From Paenibacillus rhizosphaerae (GTDB lineage: Bacteria > Bacillota > Bacilli > Paenibacillales > Paenibacillaceae), in NCBI RefSeq assembly GCF_014192015.1, contig NZ_JACHXJ010000006.1:1-64000 (forward strand): a stretch of 64,000 nt of DNA. Reading direction: 5' to 3'. Every line of letters begins with the position of its first letter. The stretch's first letter is position 1. Below the pieces are notes generated by a model. It saw only the letters and a program-made list of their open reading frames with translations, had not been told where the DNA came from and made no database searches. A program made the translations under genes and the position numbers. Below, piece after piece: positions 7,343 through 16,614 of the stretch.

Positions 7343-9106
7343 CTATTCCTCCAGAACTGCCTTCGGGGAAAGCCTCAGAGTGAACGTCCAGTCATACGGC
7401 GTCATCAAGTTGACGACAAGCGTTCGGCAGCCGGCAGGAAAGCCGGTGTTGTTCAGCGCCTTCACCCAATGTCCGTGCTGCCCGCCCTCCATCTCAATCC
7501 AGTCCCTACCTGCGCTGCAGCGGACGCCGCCCGACTTCCAGAACAGCACGCCGTCGGTCTCGTCCGCCGGGAACAATCCCTCCCCGGCGAACTCCGTTTC
7601 GCCGCCGAAGACGAAGGATATCTGCGTCATCATGCCCTCGGGCTCCCGGCACTGCACGCGAAGCCGGAACCCATCCTCCTCCGCGGTCAGCTCCGCTTCG
7701 GCATGATGGCGCTGCTCATGCGTCACCTCGCGCAAATGATGCGGCAGCAAGTACCACGGGCTTGTCCCGCCGTCTGCTGCCGTCTCCGGCAGTACTGTCC
7801 GGGGGAGCGGTCCGTAATAACCTTTGGCCTCGTCGCCGGCCAAACGATATCCGTCAGGCAGCTCCTCAAGTGTGTTCATTTTGACGTAGCCGGGTTCGAA
7901 TGAGGAGGCCAGCCGGACGCCCAGCAGCCTGACGGCCCCATGCCGGAGGGACAGGAACGAGTCCGTCTCCGCCATGACCGTCAGGCTGGTCTGACCGTCC
8001 CGCTGCCGTCCGACCGGAGCGCCGAAATCGGTGTGCAGCCGGCTGTGGTAAATACGGCCGTAATGGCCCGCGCTTTCCAGCTGCCGGAGGTACTGCCCGC
8101 GGTCGAAACCCCGGTTGATCATGACGCGGTAATGATCGGGAAGAGGAGACGGCTGAATCCGTCGCTCGCGGAGGTGCGGATAGCGCAGATAGCCGATCAT
8201 CGCATTGTTCGGCAGCCAGCCCGGATGGATAAGCGCCTGCCCGGCGGCATCGGCGAGCGCTGCAAACAGCGGATCCCGGTCCGTATGCTCCATCAGCCTG
8301 CTGATTAGAAAATACCCGGACAGGTCATGCCTCACCCCGTAATCCTGGCGGCCGGAATAATCGGTGACCACCTCGCCGTCCGGATGGATCAGGTAAGCCA
8401 TCATCCGCAGGTTCCGGCGTACCGGTTCCAGCAGCTCCGGACGGTTCAGCTGTTCCGCGGCGTAATACAGCACGATATCGCTGACCCCGTTATAGATTCC
8501 GTTGCTCCGCTCGGTCCACTCTCCGTCCTCCGTACAGTCCATCCCTTCAGCCAGCCAGGCCTCGGCCCTGTCCTTCAGCTCCTCCTTGCCGGTGAGCCGG
8601 TACAGAAAGGCGAGAGCCGCCGTGAGTACCCACCGGTGGTTGGGGGTATGACAGCCGCCTGTCAGCAGTACGGGGGCGGTCCGGGTAAGGAACAACCGGA
8701 TCAAGCCGGCGGCCTTCCCCAGCTGCTCCCAGCCTTCGAGATGAGCCTCGAGCAGCTCGTGCACCTGGGCGAGGCCGCCTACCACAAACGCCGTATCCGG
8801 CGGAGAGTGCATATTCGTCCAGCCCGGGGAGATGGAACCGTCCGCGTGCTGGAATCTCAATATGAATTCGGCTCCGTGCTCCAGCCGGCTGAGCAGTTCT
8901 ACGTCATGATAATAACGCGAATCGGGATTGATTAACGCCGCAGCCCACAGCGCCATCACCATCGGCGTTCCGCCATGACTGGCCCAGGGGATGCCGTTGA
9001 CCGGGTCCGTGACGCCTCCATGATAACGGCTGCCCTCGTCCAGCACCTGGCGGCTTAGGCTTTCCTCCACGCATCGGTCGTTTATGGCAACCAATTGTTC
9101 GTACAT
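7343..9106 (-). CDS. Putative (alpha/alpha)-barrel polysaccharide lyase or heparinase-like enzyme
   Basis: I recognise the general type but not a certain family. The first 320 of 587 residues are helical with W/H/Y-rich segments such as T-P-N-H-R-W and R-x-D-Y-G-V-R-H-D. The rest is beta-rich and ends in a Y-D-W-T-F-T-L-R-L strand. An alpha-toroid followed by a beta-sandwich is the layout of heparinase II/III-like lyases and some glycoside hydrolases. There is no signal peptide, so it would act on imported oligosaccharides. It is the last gene of a cluster with a TIM-barrel isomerase, two permeases and a binding lipoprotein, which fits degradation of the imported glycan. Confidence 0.55.
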   Translation of the reverse strand: MYEQLVAINDRCVEESLSRQVLDEGSRYHGGVTDPVNGIPWASHGGTPMVMALWAAALINPDSRYYHDVELLSRLEHGAEFILRFQHADGSISPGWTNMHSPPDTAFVVGGLAQVHELLEAHLEGWEQLGKAAGLIRLFLTRTAPVLLTGGCHTPNHRWVLTAALAFLYRLTGKEELKDRAEAWLAEGMDCTEDGEWTERSNGIYNGVSDIVLYYAAEQLNRPELLEPVRRNLRMMAYLIHPDGEVVTDYSGRQDYGVRHDLSGYFLISRLMEHTDRDPLFAALADAAGQALIHPGWLPNNAMIGYLRYPHLRERRIQPSPLPDHYRVMINRGFDRGQYLRQLESAGHYGRIYHSRLHTDFGAPVGRQRDGQTSLTVMAETDSFLSLRHGAVRLLGVRLASSFEPGYVKMNTLEELPDGYRLAGDEAKGYYGPLPRTVLPETAADGGTSPWYLLPHHLREVTHEQRHHAEAELTAEEDGFRLRVQCREPEGMMTQISFVFGGETEFAGEGLFPADETDGVLFWKSGGVRCSAGRDWIEMEGGQHGHWVKALNNTGFPAGCRTLVVNLMTPYDWTFTLRLSPKAVLEE

Positions 9107-9167
9107 GTCTTATTCACTCGCTTTCGGGTTCAAAATGCCATCGTATCCTATCTCCACACCACTTTCG

Positions 9168-10154
9168 TTATTCGGGACGTGTCCCCATCCCGGTCTGGAC
9201 GCCTGCTGCGCGCAGACGCTCCAGCTTGTTTGTCAGCAGCCCATGGCTGCGGTCGATCTCCTCCGGCGTACAAGCGGATTTCAGCTCGTACACCTTCACG
9301 GGCGCAGCTTCAATCACCGGCAGAAACCGGTCGAAATAAGCCATGTCGCCGCTGTGAACGTAGGGGCACCAATGGTCGGACAAGCCCACGCTCTCGTGGA
9401 TATGAATCCCGGCGATATGGTCCATGATCAGGCTCATGTCCTCCGCGTTGTCGTATAGCCCCATCCGCTCCATCATCATACCATGGCCGAAGTCGTACCA
9501 CAGGCCGATCTTGGCGCCTTGAAGACGGTCGATGATGCCGCGCGCTTCCCTCAGCGTCGGCATCTGATAGCACCGCGACCGGGTCTCGATGCCGATCGTC
9601 ACGTCCCAGCCCTTGGCTGTGATCCGTCCGCAGGCCTCTTCCAGGCTGTGTGCGATCCGCTCCGCATAACGCCCGCTCAGCGATTCCCGCCGCTCCAGCA
9701 TCTCTTCCCACAGGCCGCGGTACGCCGGCGAATCGGGGCCGTGCTCCTTGTAGAGCGCCTTCAGCTCCTGATCGATATTCGTCGTAAACGGCACCTCTCC
9801 CGGGTGGACGACCACGGCTGCTGCTCCGTAACGGGCGGCATATTCGGCCGACTGTACCAGCAGATCGACCGCCCGCTTCCGCTTGCCTTCATCGTCAAAT
9901 CCGAGCAGCACCGAATCCGTGCCGTAATCGGGATCGTCAATAAAAGGGAACGTATTGTGCACGCTGGAAATGCCGATTTCGCCTTGCTCGATCATCGGTT
10001 CGATCGTGGACAGCATTTCTCGGGTGACGTTATAGTTGAGCTCCACGCGCGTAAAACCCAGTTCCCGGATCTCTTCGATCATATCGCTTCCCACGGCGTG
10101 GCGTTTAATATTCCAACAGGTTGAAAAGGAATACTCCCCTTTGTCCAGAACCAT
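9168..10154 (-). CDS. Sugar phosphate isomerase/epimerase family TIM-barrel protein
   Basis: The 328-residue protein is xylose isomerase-like. Metal-ligand candidates are Glu in G-I-E-T-R-S, Asp/His in W-Y-D-F-G-H-G, His in I-H-I-H-E-S and Glu in Y-E-L-K. The start is set at 10154 because AAGGAGG lies 7 bases upstream; the frame continues to 10211 without a ribosome site. It lies between the lyase-like gene and the permeases of the same glycan cluster, so it probably processes the monosaccharide released. It is not closely similar to the TIM-barrel protein at 3818. Confidence 0.82.
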   Translation of the reverse strand: MVLDKGEYSFSTCWNIKRHAVGSDMIEEIRELGFTRVELNYNVTREMLSTIEPMIEQGEIGISSVHNTFPFIDDPDYGTDSVLLGFDDEGKRKRAVDLLVQSAEYAARYGAAAVVVHPGEVPFTTNIDQELKALYKEHGPDSPAYRGLWEEMLERRESLSGRYAERIAHSLEEACGRITAKGWDVTIGIETRSRCYQMPTLREARGIIDRLQGAKIGLWYDFGHGMMMERMGLYDNAEDMSLIMDHIAGIHIHESVGLSDHWCPYVHSGDMAYFDRFLPVIEAAPVKVYELKSACTPEEIDRSHGLLTNKLERLRAAGVQTGMGTRPE

Positions 10155-10300
10155 CAAGCCGCCTCCTTGTACTCGATTAAAAGCGTTCCGCCCTCGAAAG
10201 GCATCACTCACTGAAACTCAAACCATGCCTCATATGCTCTTGCCGAAAAACCGAAAACTGATCCTTACAGCCAGTGAATATATTTTCCACTCCCCTTCGC

Positions 10301-11173
10301 CTATCCCTTAACCGCACCGATCATGACCCCGTTCACGAAATACCGCTGCAGCCAAGGGTATACGAGCAGAATCGGAGCGGTGGCAAAAATTACGCTTGCC
10401 GCTTTCAGGCTCTCCGGCTGCATCGGATTCACCATCGTGCCCTCCATCTGCATCAGGTCGGACACCATGTTGTTCTGGATCAGCTGATACAGCTTCAGCT
10501 GCATGGGATAGAGTTCCGGGCTGGTAATATACAGCAGCGTATCCGTGAACCCGTTCCATCGGCCCACCGCATAGAACAAGCTGAGCGTGGCGATAACCGG
10601 CATCGACAGCGGCAGGATAATGCTGATAAGCGTCCGGAAGTGGCTGCTTCCGTCCAGTTCAGCCGATTCCTCCAGGCTGTCCGGGATGTTGTTGAAGAAG
10701 GAGATCAGGATAATCAGATAAAAAGGATTAATCAGTCCGGGCAAAATCAGCGCCCACATCGTATCGATCAAATGGAGGCTGCGGACCAGAATGTATTCCG
10801 GGATGATGCCGCCGCTGAAGAACATCGTCACCACAATCAAAAACATGATCAGTTTGCGGCCTTTCAGCTTTTTCTGGGTCAGGGGAAACCCCGCCGCAAC
10901 GGTCATCAGCATGCACAAGGCAGTATGGATCACGGTGAGCAGCACCGTGAATCCAAGTGATCGGATCATCGACAAGTCGCTGAACACCTGCCGGTATGCC
11001 CCCCAATTCAGCTCTACCGGGAGCAGGCTCACCTCTCCGGAGAGAACCGGACGGCTTGAGCTAAGGGATATAGCCAGAATATGAAGAAACGGGGCCAGGC
11101 AGACCACCACGACGACGCCGAGCAGCACCGCATTGACGATATCGAATCCCCTGCCGGACGTTTGCGACCTCAT
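10301..11173 (-). CDS. Carbohydrate ABC transporter permease (LplC-like)
   Basis: The 290-residue membrane protein has six likely helices. Its EAA loop reads E-E-S-A-E-L-D-G with I-L-P-L-S-M-P after it, the docking site for the ATPase. It ends in V-N-G-V-M-I-G-A-V-K-G, a close typical of the LplC/YtcP group. It pairs with the permease at 11214 and the lipoprotein at 12155. No ATPase gene is present in the cluster, so a shared MsmX-type ATPase is the likely partner. Confidence 0.9.
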   Translation of the reverse strand: MRSQTSGRGFDIVNAVLLGVVVVVCLAPFLHILAISLSSSRPVLSGEVSLLPVELNWGAYRQVFSDLSMIRSLGFTVLLTVIHTALCMLMTVAAGFPLTQKKLKGRKLIMFLIVVTMFFSGGIIPEYILVRSLHLIDTMWALILPGLINPFYLIILISFFNNIPDSLEESAELDGSSHFRTLISIILPLSMPVIATLSLFYAVGRWNGFTDTLLYITSPELYPMQLKLYQLIQNNMVSDLMQMEGTMVNPMQPESLKAASVIFATAPILLVYPWLQRYFVNGVMIGAVKG

Positions 11174-11213
11174 CTTCGTTCACTCCTTTTTACGTAAAAA
11201 TGCTCCTGCAGCG

Positions 11214-12116
11214 CTATAAAATACCTTCGTCGGTCAGCTTCTTCGAAACGAAGTTCGCCCCGAGGACGAATACCAGCCCCACTACCGCCTGGAACAGTCC
11301 AACAACGGTAGCCAGCGTGTACTGTCCCGATTCGAGGCCGATCCGGTACACGAACGTGCTGAGCACGTCGGAATAATCCCGTACCATCGTGTTGCCGATA
11401 ATGTACGGGCGTTCGAAGCCGATCGAGATCATGTGGCCCAGGTTGATGATCAGCAGGGTCACGATCGTCGGCTTGATGCCGGGGAGCGTAATGTGCCAGA
11501 TGCGCCTCATCCGCGTAGCCCCGTCAACTTCCGCCGCTTCGAACAGCTCTTTGTTGATACCGGTCAATGCCGCCAGGTAAATGATCGTCCCCCAGCCTGC
11601 GCTTTGCCATACCCCGACCAGCAGATAGGTGATCAGCCAGGTATTTTTGTCCGTCAAAAAAGGAACCTCCGGAAAACCTAGGGCCGTAATGACGTTGTTG
11701 ATCATGCCGGACTGCGTGCCGAATACCTGGTACACGATCCCCCCGATAATGACCCAGGAAATGAAATGGGGAATGTAGAGGATCGTTTGGGACAGCTTCC
11801 TGAACCAAGCGCTCCGCAGCTCATACAGCATAATCGCCAGGATCAGCGGAGCCGGAAACGAAACGAGCAAATCGAGAAAATTCAGCATCAAGGTGTTGCG
11901 CAGCGTTTTGTAAAAGTCCCGCATGCCGAAAACTTCCTTGAAAGCGTCTAGTCCGATCCATTCGCTGCCGTTAATGCCTTGAAACAGATTGAAATCCTTG
12001 AAAGCGATCTGAATGCCGTACATCGGTCCATACCGGAAGATGATAAAATAAGCCAGCGGTAGAAGCAGAAGCGCATACAGCTGCCAGTATCTGCCCAAAT
12101 AACGCGTCATTTTCAC
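11214..12116 (-). CDS. Carbohydrate ABC transporter permease (LplB-like)
   Basis: The 300-residue protein has about six membrane segments and an EAA loop E-A-A-E-V-D-G-A-T-R-M followed by I-T-L-P-G-I-K-P. The N-terminal L-L-P-L-A-Y-F-I-I-F stretch is typical of the LplB/YteP group. It follows the binding lipoprotein gene after 38 bases and precedes the second permease. Together they form the membrane channel for an oligosaccharide of unknown identity. Confidence 0.9.
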   Translation of the reverse strand: MKMTRYLGRYWQLYALLLLPLAYFIIFRYGPMYGIQIAFKDFNLFQGINGSEWIGLDAFKEVFGMRDFYKTLRNTLMLNFLDLLVSFPAPLILAIMLYELRSAWFRKLSQTILYIPHFISWVIIGGIVYQVFGTQSGMINNVITALGFPEVPFLTDKNTWLITYLLVGVWQSAGWGTIIYLAALTGINKELFEAAEVDGATRMRRIWHITLPGIKPTIVTLLIINLGHMISIGFERPYIIGNTMVRDYSDVLSTFVYRIGLESGQYTLATVVGLFQAVVGLVFVLGANFVSKKLTDEGIL

Positions 12117-12154
12117 AAGCCTTGCCTCCTCTGTTGACGGGCCTACAGCTCGGT

Positions 12155-13783
12155 TTATTTCGACTTCATTTCGCCGTACACTTTGGTCCGCTCATCCAGA
12201 ACGGCCTGGCCGCCGCTGGCCATATAATCCTTCATCAGAGATTCGTACACCGCTTCGAACTGCTCCGGCTTCGCCGTCGTCGTCTTGACGATCATTTCAT
12301 TGAACTTGTCGAGCAGCGTATTGCCGTATTTGGCCTGGGCTTCGATCGGACGGTCCATCAGTACCGGCGGCACCGTATCTGAGTTGGAAATCTTTAAGGC
12401 CTCCCGGGCTCCGTCCTGATACTTCGGCGGAAACTGGAGTGCTCTGGCCTCCTTGTTCTTCTCAGGGCTCCCCAGCTGCTGTCCGTTGGTAATGAGGGTC
12501 ATGTCGCCGGCGTTGAACATCCGGTTCTTCGCTTCCTCCGTCGGATTCTCCAGCGCCACGGGGATACCGTCCTTCAGGGTATAGTTCTCGCCCTCAACCC
12601 CTGTCTGCATGTTGAAGAGCACGTCGCCCGACGCCATCCAGTCCAGGTATTTCACCGCTTCCGCCGCATGCTTGCTGGATTTGGGGATCATAACGTACAA
12701 GCCCACCGGTGCGTATTCCGGCTTGGCATGCTCGCCTTTCTCATTCGTATAAACATCTACAGCCTGGAGTTCCGCGCCCTTGACGTTGGACTGCAGCGTC
12801 TCGTAGGTACCGTCCGCATAGTAAATGTTTGTGTCGTCTTCACTGAAGAAGCCTACTTTTCCGGTAGAGATATCCTCGCTCATCTTCTTCTTGTCCTCGT
12901 CCAGCCCAAAGTCCCGGCTCATCATTCCCTCGTTGTACAGCTTGTTCATAAATTGGAGCGCATCCTTGAAGCCGGGAAGCAGAATCGGATAATCCCGGGA
13001 GCCAAGCTGCTGCGTCAGCGTATATTTTTGCTCCTCCGTCGTCTCCTTGACGAACGACCAGATCAGCGGTTCGTACTGCGCCGGAGCGATCGTCATGCCG
13101 AGCGGGATCACTTTGCCTCCGGTTCCGCCCGGATCTTTTTCCTTAAAAGCCTTCAGCGTCGCATACAATTCGTCCGTCGTCTGCGGCACAGGCATATTCA
13201 GCTTGTCGAGCCAGTCCTTACGGATAAACGAGGAATACTTGCCGAGGTTCGACCGTTTGGCCGGAATGGCATACAGCTTCCCTTCCACCTTTCCATAGTT
13301 CAGCACCTCGTCGCCAAGAAACTTTTTCAGGTTCGGCCCGTACTGGTCGATCAGCTCCGTCAAGTCCGTCAGCCCGCCCTGCAGCGCATATCGGTAAAAG
13401 GTGCTGGAATCATACGTGAATACGATGTCCGGCACATCTCCGCCGCTTGCCATCAGCACGTTCAGCTTCTCGACCTCCTCCGAACGCGGGACGGGAACGT
13501 AATTCATCTGAATCTGATTAGGGGTGCCGAACTTCTCCTGAACCCAGCGGGTCCAATAATTATCTTTAATGGTATACCCCGAAGGCGAATTGCCGCGGTC
13601 GAACACCTCCACCGACAGGGTCACCTGTTTGCCCGAGGACCCGGACCCGGATCCGGACCCTTCCGAGGCCGCCTGATCCGATTTGGGCGAACATGCAGAC
13701 AACAGTATACTGCCGGCGACCAGCACGGCTGACATGAAGCGAACCGATTTTGCCAAAGACCTTTTGTTCCTGTTTCCAACCAT
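12155..13783 (-). CDS. Extracellular sugar-binding lipoprotein (LplA-like)
   Basis: At 542 residues this is typical of the large LplA-type binding proteins. The signal peptide ends in a lipobox L-S-A-C, and a Ser/Gly-rich linker follows. It probably captures an oligosaccharide outside the membrane and passes it to the permeases at 11214 and 10301. The start at 13783 is preferred because AAGGG lies about 9 bases upstream; another ATG sits 9 bases earlier. A perfect cre match lies 55 bases upstream, so CcpA control is likely. Confidence 0.9.
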   Translation of the reverse strand: MVGNRNKRSLAKSVRFMSAVLVAGSILLSACSPKSDQAASEGSGSGSGSSGKQVTLSVEVFDRGNSPSGYTIKDNYWTRWVQEKFGTPNQIQMNYVPVPRSEEVEKLNVLMASGGDVPDIVFTYDSSTFYRYALQGGLTDLTELIDQYGPNLKKFLGDEVLNYGKVEGKLYAIPAKRSNLGKYSSFIRKDWLDKLNMPVPQTTDELYATLKAFKEKDPGGTGGKVIPLGMTIAPAQYEPLIWSFVKETTEEQKYTLTQQLGSRDYPILLPGFKDALQFMNKLYNEGMMSRDFGLDEDKKKMSEDISTGKVGFFSEDDTNIYYADGTYETLQSNVKGAELQAVDVYTNEKGEHAKPEYAPVGLYVMIPKSSKHAAEAVKYLDWMASGDVLFNMQTGVEGENYTLKDGIPVALENPTEEAKNRMFNAGDMTLITNGQQLGSPEKNKEARALQFPPKYQDGAREALKISNSDTVPPVLMDRPIEAQAKYGNTLLDKFNEMIVKTTTAKPEQFEAVYESLMKDYMASGGQAVLDERTKVYGEMKSK

Positions 13784-13837
13784 TCGTATCATCCCTTCAT
13801 CTTTTCATACCGGCTCCGCTGAATGGCAAGCGGATTA

Positions 13838-13853
13838 TTGTTTACGCTTTCAA
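13838..13853 (-). promoter_or_regulatory. cre site (CcpA operator) upstream of the binding-protein gene
   Basis: On the minus strand TTGAAAGCGTAAACAA agrees at every position with the consensus WTGNAANCGNWNNCWW. It lies 55 bases before the lipoprotein start, a position that fits catabolite repression of the importer cluster. Confidence 0.7.
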
Positions 13854-14090
13854 TCGGGCCGGTCACCGCATCAGCGGGAATGCCCACAGTATGTCACGGG
13901 ATGCGGCGGCTGGACAATAAACCAGTTTCGGATCGATAAACCATTTGGGCGTAGATGCGGGAAAACCGTGACCTCCTGTAGAGCAAACCGTTTTCCGGCA
14001 ATAAACTATTTTCAGAATACCGCTCTAGCAAGGAGCCGTAAGGCTTGGTGCACTGCTTGCGGCTCTTGCTTCTGCCCTCAGGCGCGTTCC
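13854..14090. other. Intergenic region with an imperfect hairpin
   Basis: No gene is seen between the regulator stop and the cre site. An imperfect stem (GAGCCGTAAG near 14036 with CTTGCGGCTC near 14067) lacks a T tract on the minus strand and may be a weak terminator for the regulator gene. Confidence 0.35.
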
Positions 14091-16352
14091 TTAAATCGGA
14101 ACGTCACGCTGCGTCTTCGCCTTTAATTTGCGGTAATCGCCCGGGGTTACCCCGACCTCCCGCTTGAACGTGCGGCCGAATGTAATGGAATTAGCGTAGC
14201 CGACCTGAAGTGCAATGTGCTGGACGGTGTCGTCGGTTTCCAGCAGCAGCCGCTCGGCTTTGGCCATCCGCAGCTGGACCATGAAGTCCACGAACTTCAT
14301 GTTGAACTCTTCCTTGAACAGGTAACTCGCGTACTTGCCCGAAATCTGAAAGCGGTCGCTCAGATGCTTCAACGACAGATCCGGATCGGCAAAATTCTCT
14401 TCGATGTACGCCTTCATCTCCACGATCATCGCCCGGTGGCTTTTCGTTTCGCTGACGGCGACGAACGTACGGTAAATTTCTGCAAGCTGCTCCGTAAACA
14501 AGGTTCGCAGCTGTTCCAGCGACGTCGTCTCCTCGACAGCCCGGCGCCAAGATCCGGCCCGCTCGCCCGTAAAAAAGGACTGCAGCTGTTCGGAAAGGTC
14601 TCCGACCTCCCGTGCCAGCATTTCCATCATCGCCAGCAGCATCATGCGGATATCCTCATCCTTCAGGGCATCCGCCTTCAGGTCGTCAAAAATCCGCTCT
14701 AGACGGCTCCGCCAATCGTCGTCGGACAGCCGGAACTGCTTCACAAATTCGGCGATGCCCTGCAGGTGGGTATATGTTCTGGTCGCCGCGTTAGCCGGCA
14801 TGTCCTCGCTGAGGATAAACGCCCTCTGGCCAAGCGACAGCTTATGCTGCAGTGCCCTGGCGGCCCCCTGATACGAGGCGGACACCTCTTCCCATGAGTC
14901 CGAACGCGGGCCGACGCTGACCATCAGGGACAACCCCAAATGGTCATAGGTCCACGCGATGCCCCGCTCCGACAGCCTTCGGATCCTCTCCTGCGTCTCT
15001 TCTTCCGTCTCATCCTGGTCCCTGCCGAGCAGCAGGCCCATCCGGTTCGCTTCCGTCCATTCCCCCCAACTGTGCAAGCCTTCGTCGCGGGCCATTTCCT
15101 GCAGCACATTGGTCAGCGCAAACTTGAGCGTGCTCTGGTCCTGAACTGAAAAGCCCTGCTGAAATCGCGAAAACTCCAGTATTTCCACGAGGACCAGCTG
15201 ATAAGGCCAAGTGACCTGTACCGGCAGCGGCTTCAATCGTTCCAGACGCTCGTTTGCGTCTCCAAGGCGTTCGCCCTGAACGAGGTCGATGAACAGCTGC
15301 CTTCGGGCGATCAGCATGTTCTCCTGCTGCTGCTTCTCATAGTCGGCGGTCTGCCGGATTAAATTTTCCAATGCCCGGTCGATCAGAAGCAGCTCGTCGC
15401 TCTTGGCGCCGCCCGGAGGATCCATCCGGTCACGGACCGCTTCGATCCGGTTCATCATGGCGCGGATCGGTTTATAATTGCGTTTGGTGATATACAGTAA
15501 GTAGACGACGGCTGCCAGCACAGTGCCCACGCCGATGACGATCCAGATGTACGAAACGACCGAAACCCACATAAACAGCTGGCCCGCTGCGATCCCGCTC
15601 TCAAACGTCCAGCCGGTGGCCTGGAACGAAATACGGTTAAGAATGCGGCCTTCAACGGCTTCTATACCTTCCGGCTCGGACGGACGCGTCGAGAAGATCA
15701 GATTTCCGTCCCGGTCGCGGATTTGAAGAAAGGACACATCGGTAGCCTTCATGGTCCGGATTTTCTGCTCCAGCGCATACATATTGACGTTAATGACGAC
15801 AAAGCCCTGCGTGCCGAACGGAAGCGGGGCCCGTTTGTACATGGAGATGACCCGCCGCTTCGCATCGCTCCCCATTTCATGATAGTCGCGGATCGGGGAC
15901 CAGCCTTGATATGCCGGCTGGCTCAGCGCCTGCTCGACAAACGGCCTGTCGGCAAACTCGTCCCACGCCAGGAGACCGCTCGTTGTGAGCGTCTGCCGGT
16001 CCCCGCTCCGGTACACATACACGGAATCCACGAGCTCGTCTTTGGCAGCCAGGGTCCGCAGGCTGTCCACAACCGCGTATACCGCATCCCGTTCACGCGG
16101 CCCGTTTGCCTGAAGAAAATCGTTGTAACGGCTGTTCCGCTCCACTTCATCCAGGGCGTTCATTTCAATTTCCTTGAGAACCATCTGGACCGTATCCACG
16201 ATATACCTCGTAGAAATCCGGTCCGCCTTCACCGTCTCCTTCTGGGAGATTTCATTGACGACGAGGAAAGAAAGGAACACGAGAACCGTTACAGTGATCA
16301 AAAAAATGGGAAAATACGAAAGCAGCATTCGGTGGTACCAGCTGTTCCGCAA
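14091..16352 (-). CDS. Membrane-bound AraC family regulator with extracellular sensor domain
   Basis: The 753-residue protein has a membrane helix near the N-terminus (about 10-32), an extracellular dCache-like region (about 40-255), a second helix (about 260-285), a long cytoplasmic linker and a C-terminal AraC double helix-turn-helix. It ends with G-V-T-P-G-D-Y-R. This design senses an extracellular sugar and acts on DNA directly, without a phosphorelay, and is common beside Lpl-type importers in Paenibacillus. The TTG at 16352 has AAGGAG 9 bases upstream; the TTG at 16358 is too close to it. It probably controls the importer cluster at 7343-13783. Confidence 0.85.
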   Translation of the reverse strand: MRNSWYHRMLLSYFPIFLITVTVLVFLSFLVVNEISQKETVKADRISTRYIVDTVQMVLKEIEMNALDEVERNSRYNDFLQANGPRERDAVYAVVDSLRTLAAKDELVDSVYVYRSGDRQTLTTSGLLAWDEFADRPFVEQALSQPAYQGWSPIRDYHEMGSDAKRRVISMYKRAPLPFGTQGFVVINVNMYALEQKIRTMKATDVSFLQIRDRDGNLIFSTRPSEPEGIEAVEGRILNRISFQATGWTFESGIAAGQLFMWVSVVSYIWIVIGVGTVLAAVVYLLYITKRNYKPIRAMMNRIEAVRDRMDPPGGAKSDELLLIDRALENLIRQTADYEKQQQENMLIARRQLFIDLVQGERLGDANERLERLKPLPVQVTWPYQLVLVEILEFSRFQQGFSVQDQSTLKFALTNVLQEMARDEGLHSWGEWTEANRMGLLLGRDQDETEEETQERIRRLSERGIAWTYDHLGLSLMVSVGPRSDSWEEVSASYQGAARALQHKLSLGQRAFILSEDMPANAATRTYTHLQGIAEFVKQFRLSDDDWRSRLERIFDDLKADALKDEDIRMMLLAMMEMLAREVGDLSEQLQSFFTGERAGSWRRAVEETTSLEQLRTLFTEQLAEIYRTFVAVSETKSHRAMIVEMKAYIEENFADPDLSLKHLSDRFQISGKYASYLFKEEFNMKFVDFMVQLRMAKAERLLLETDDTVQHIALQVGYANSITFGRTFKREVGVTPGDYRKLKAKTQRDVPI

Positions 16353-16432
16353 TGCCAATCACTCCTTTTCACGGGTTATTTGTCATGAAATCACGTTAAC
16401 GGATAAAAGGGGCTATCATAGCGGCTAATTTA

Positions 16433-16446
16433 GGAAAGCGCTTTCT
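16433..16446. promoter_or_regulatory. cre-like palindrome upstream of the membrane AraC gene
   Basis: GGAAAGCGCTTTCT keeps the CcpA core AAAGCGCTTT and has one mismatch to the full consensus. It lies about 80 bases before the regulator start. Confidence 0.5.
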
Positions 16447-16524
16447 TTATTCTTTTTATTCTATCGGATGGGGCCGTTCGGAATCAATCCATATGCAATG
16501 GAGAATATGAGAAGAGGCAAACGC

Positions 16525-16565
16525 AAAAAAACGGCAGTCCGGACATGACGTTCATGTCCGGACTG
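16525..16565 (-). terminator. Rho-independent terminator of the SEC-C gene
   Basis: A perfect 14-bp stem (16535-16548 with 16552-16565) and a 3-base loop precede seven T on the minus strand, just past the SEC-C stop. Confidence 0.9.
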
Positions 16566-16614
16566 TCGCTCCTGCAGTTGATGATCTATATAGGGTCAAT
16601 AGAGCTCTAGGCGT

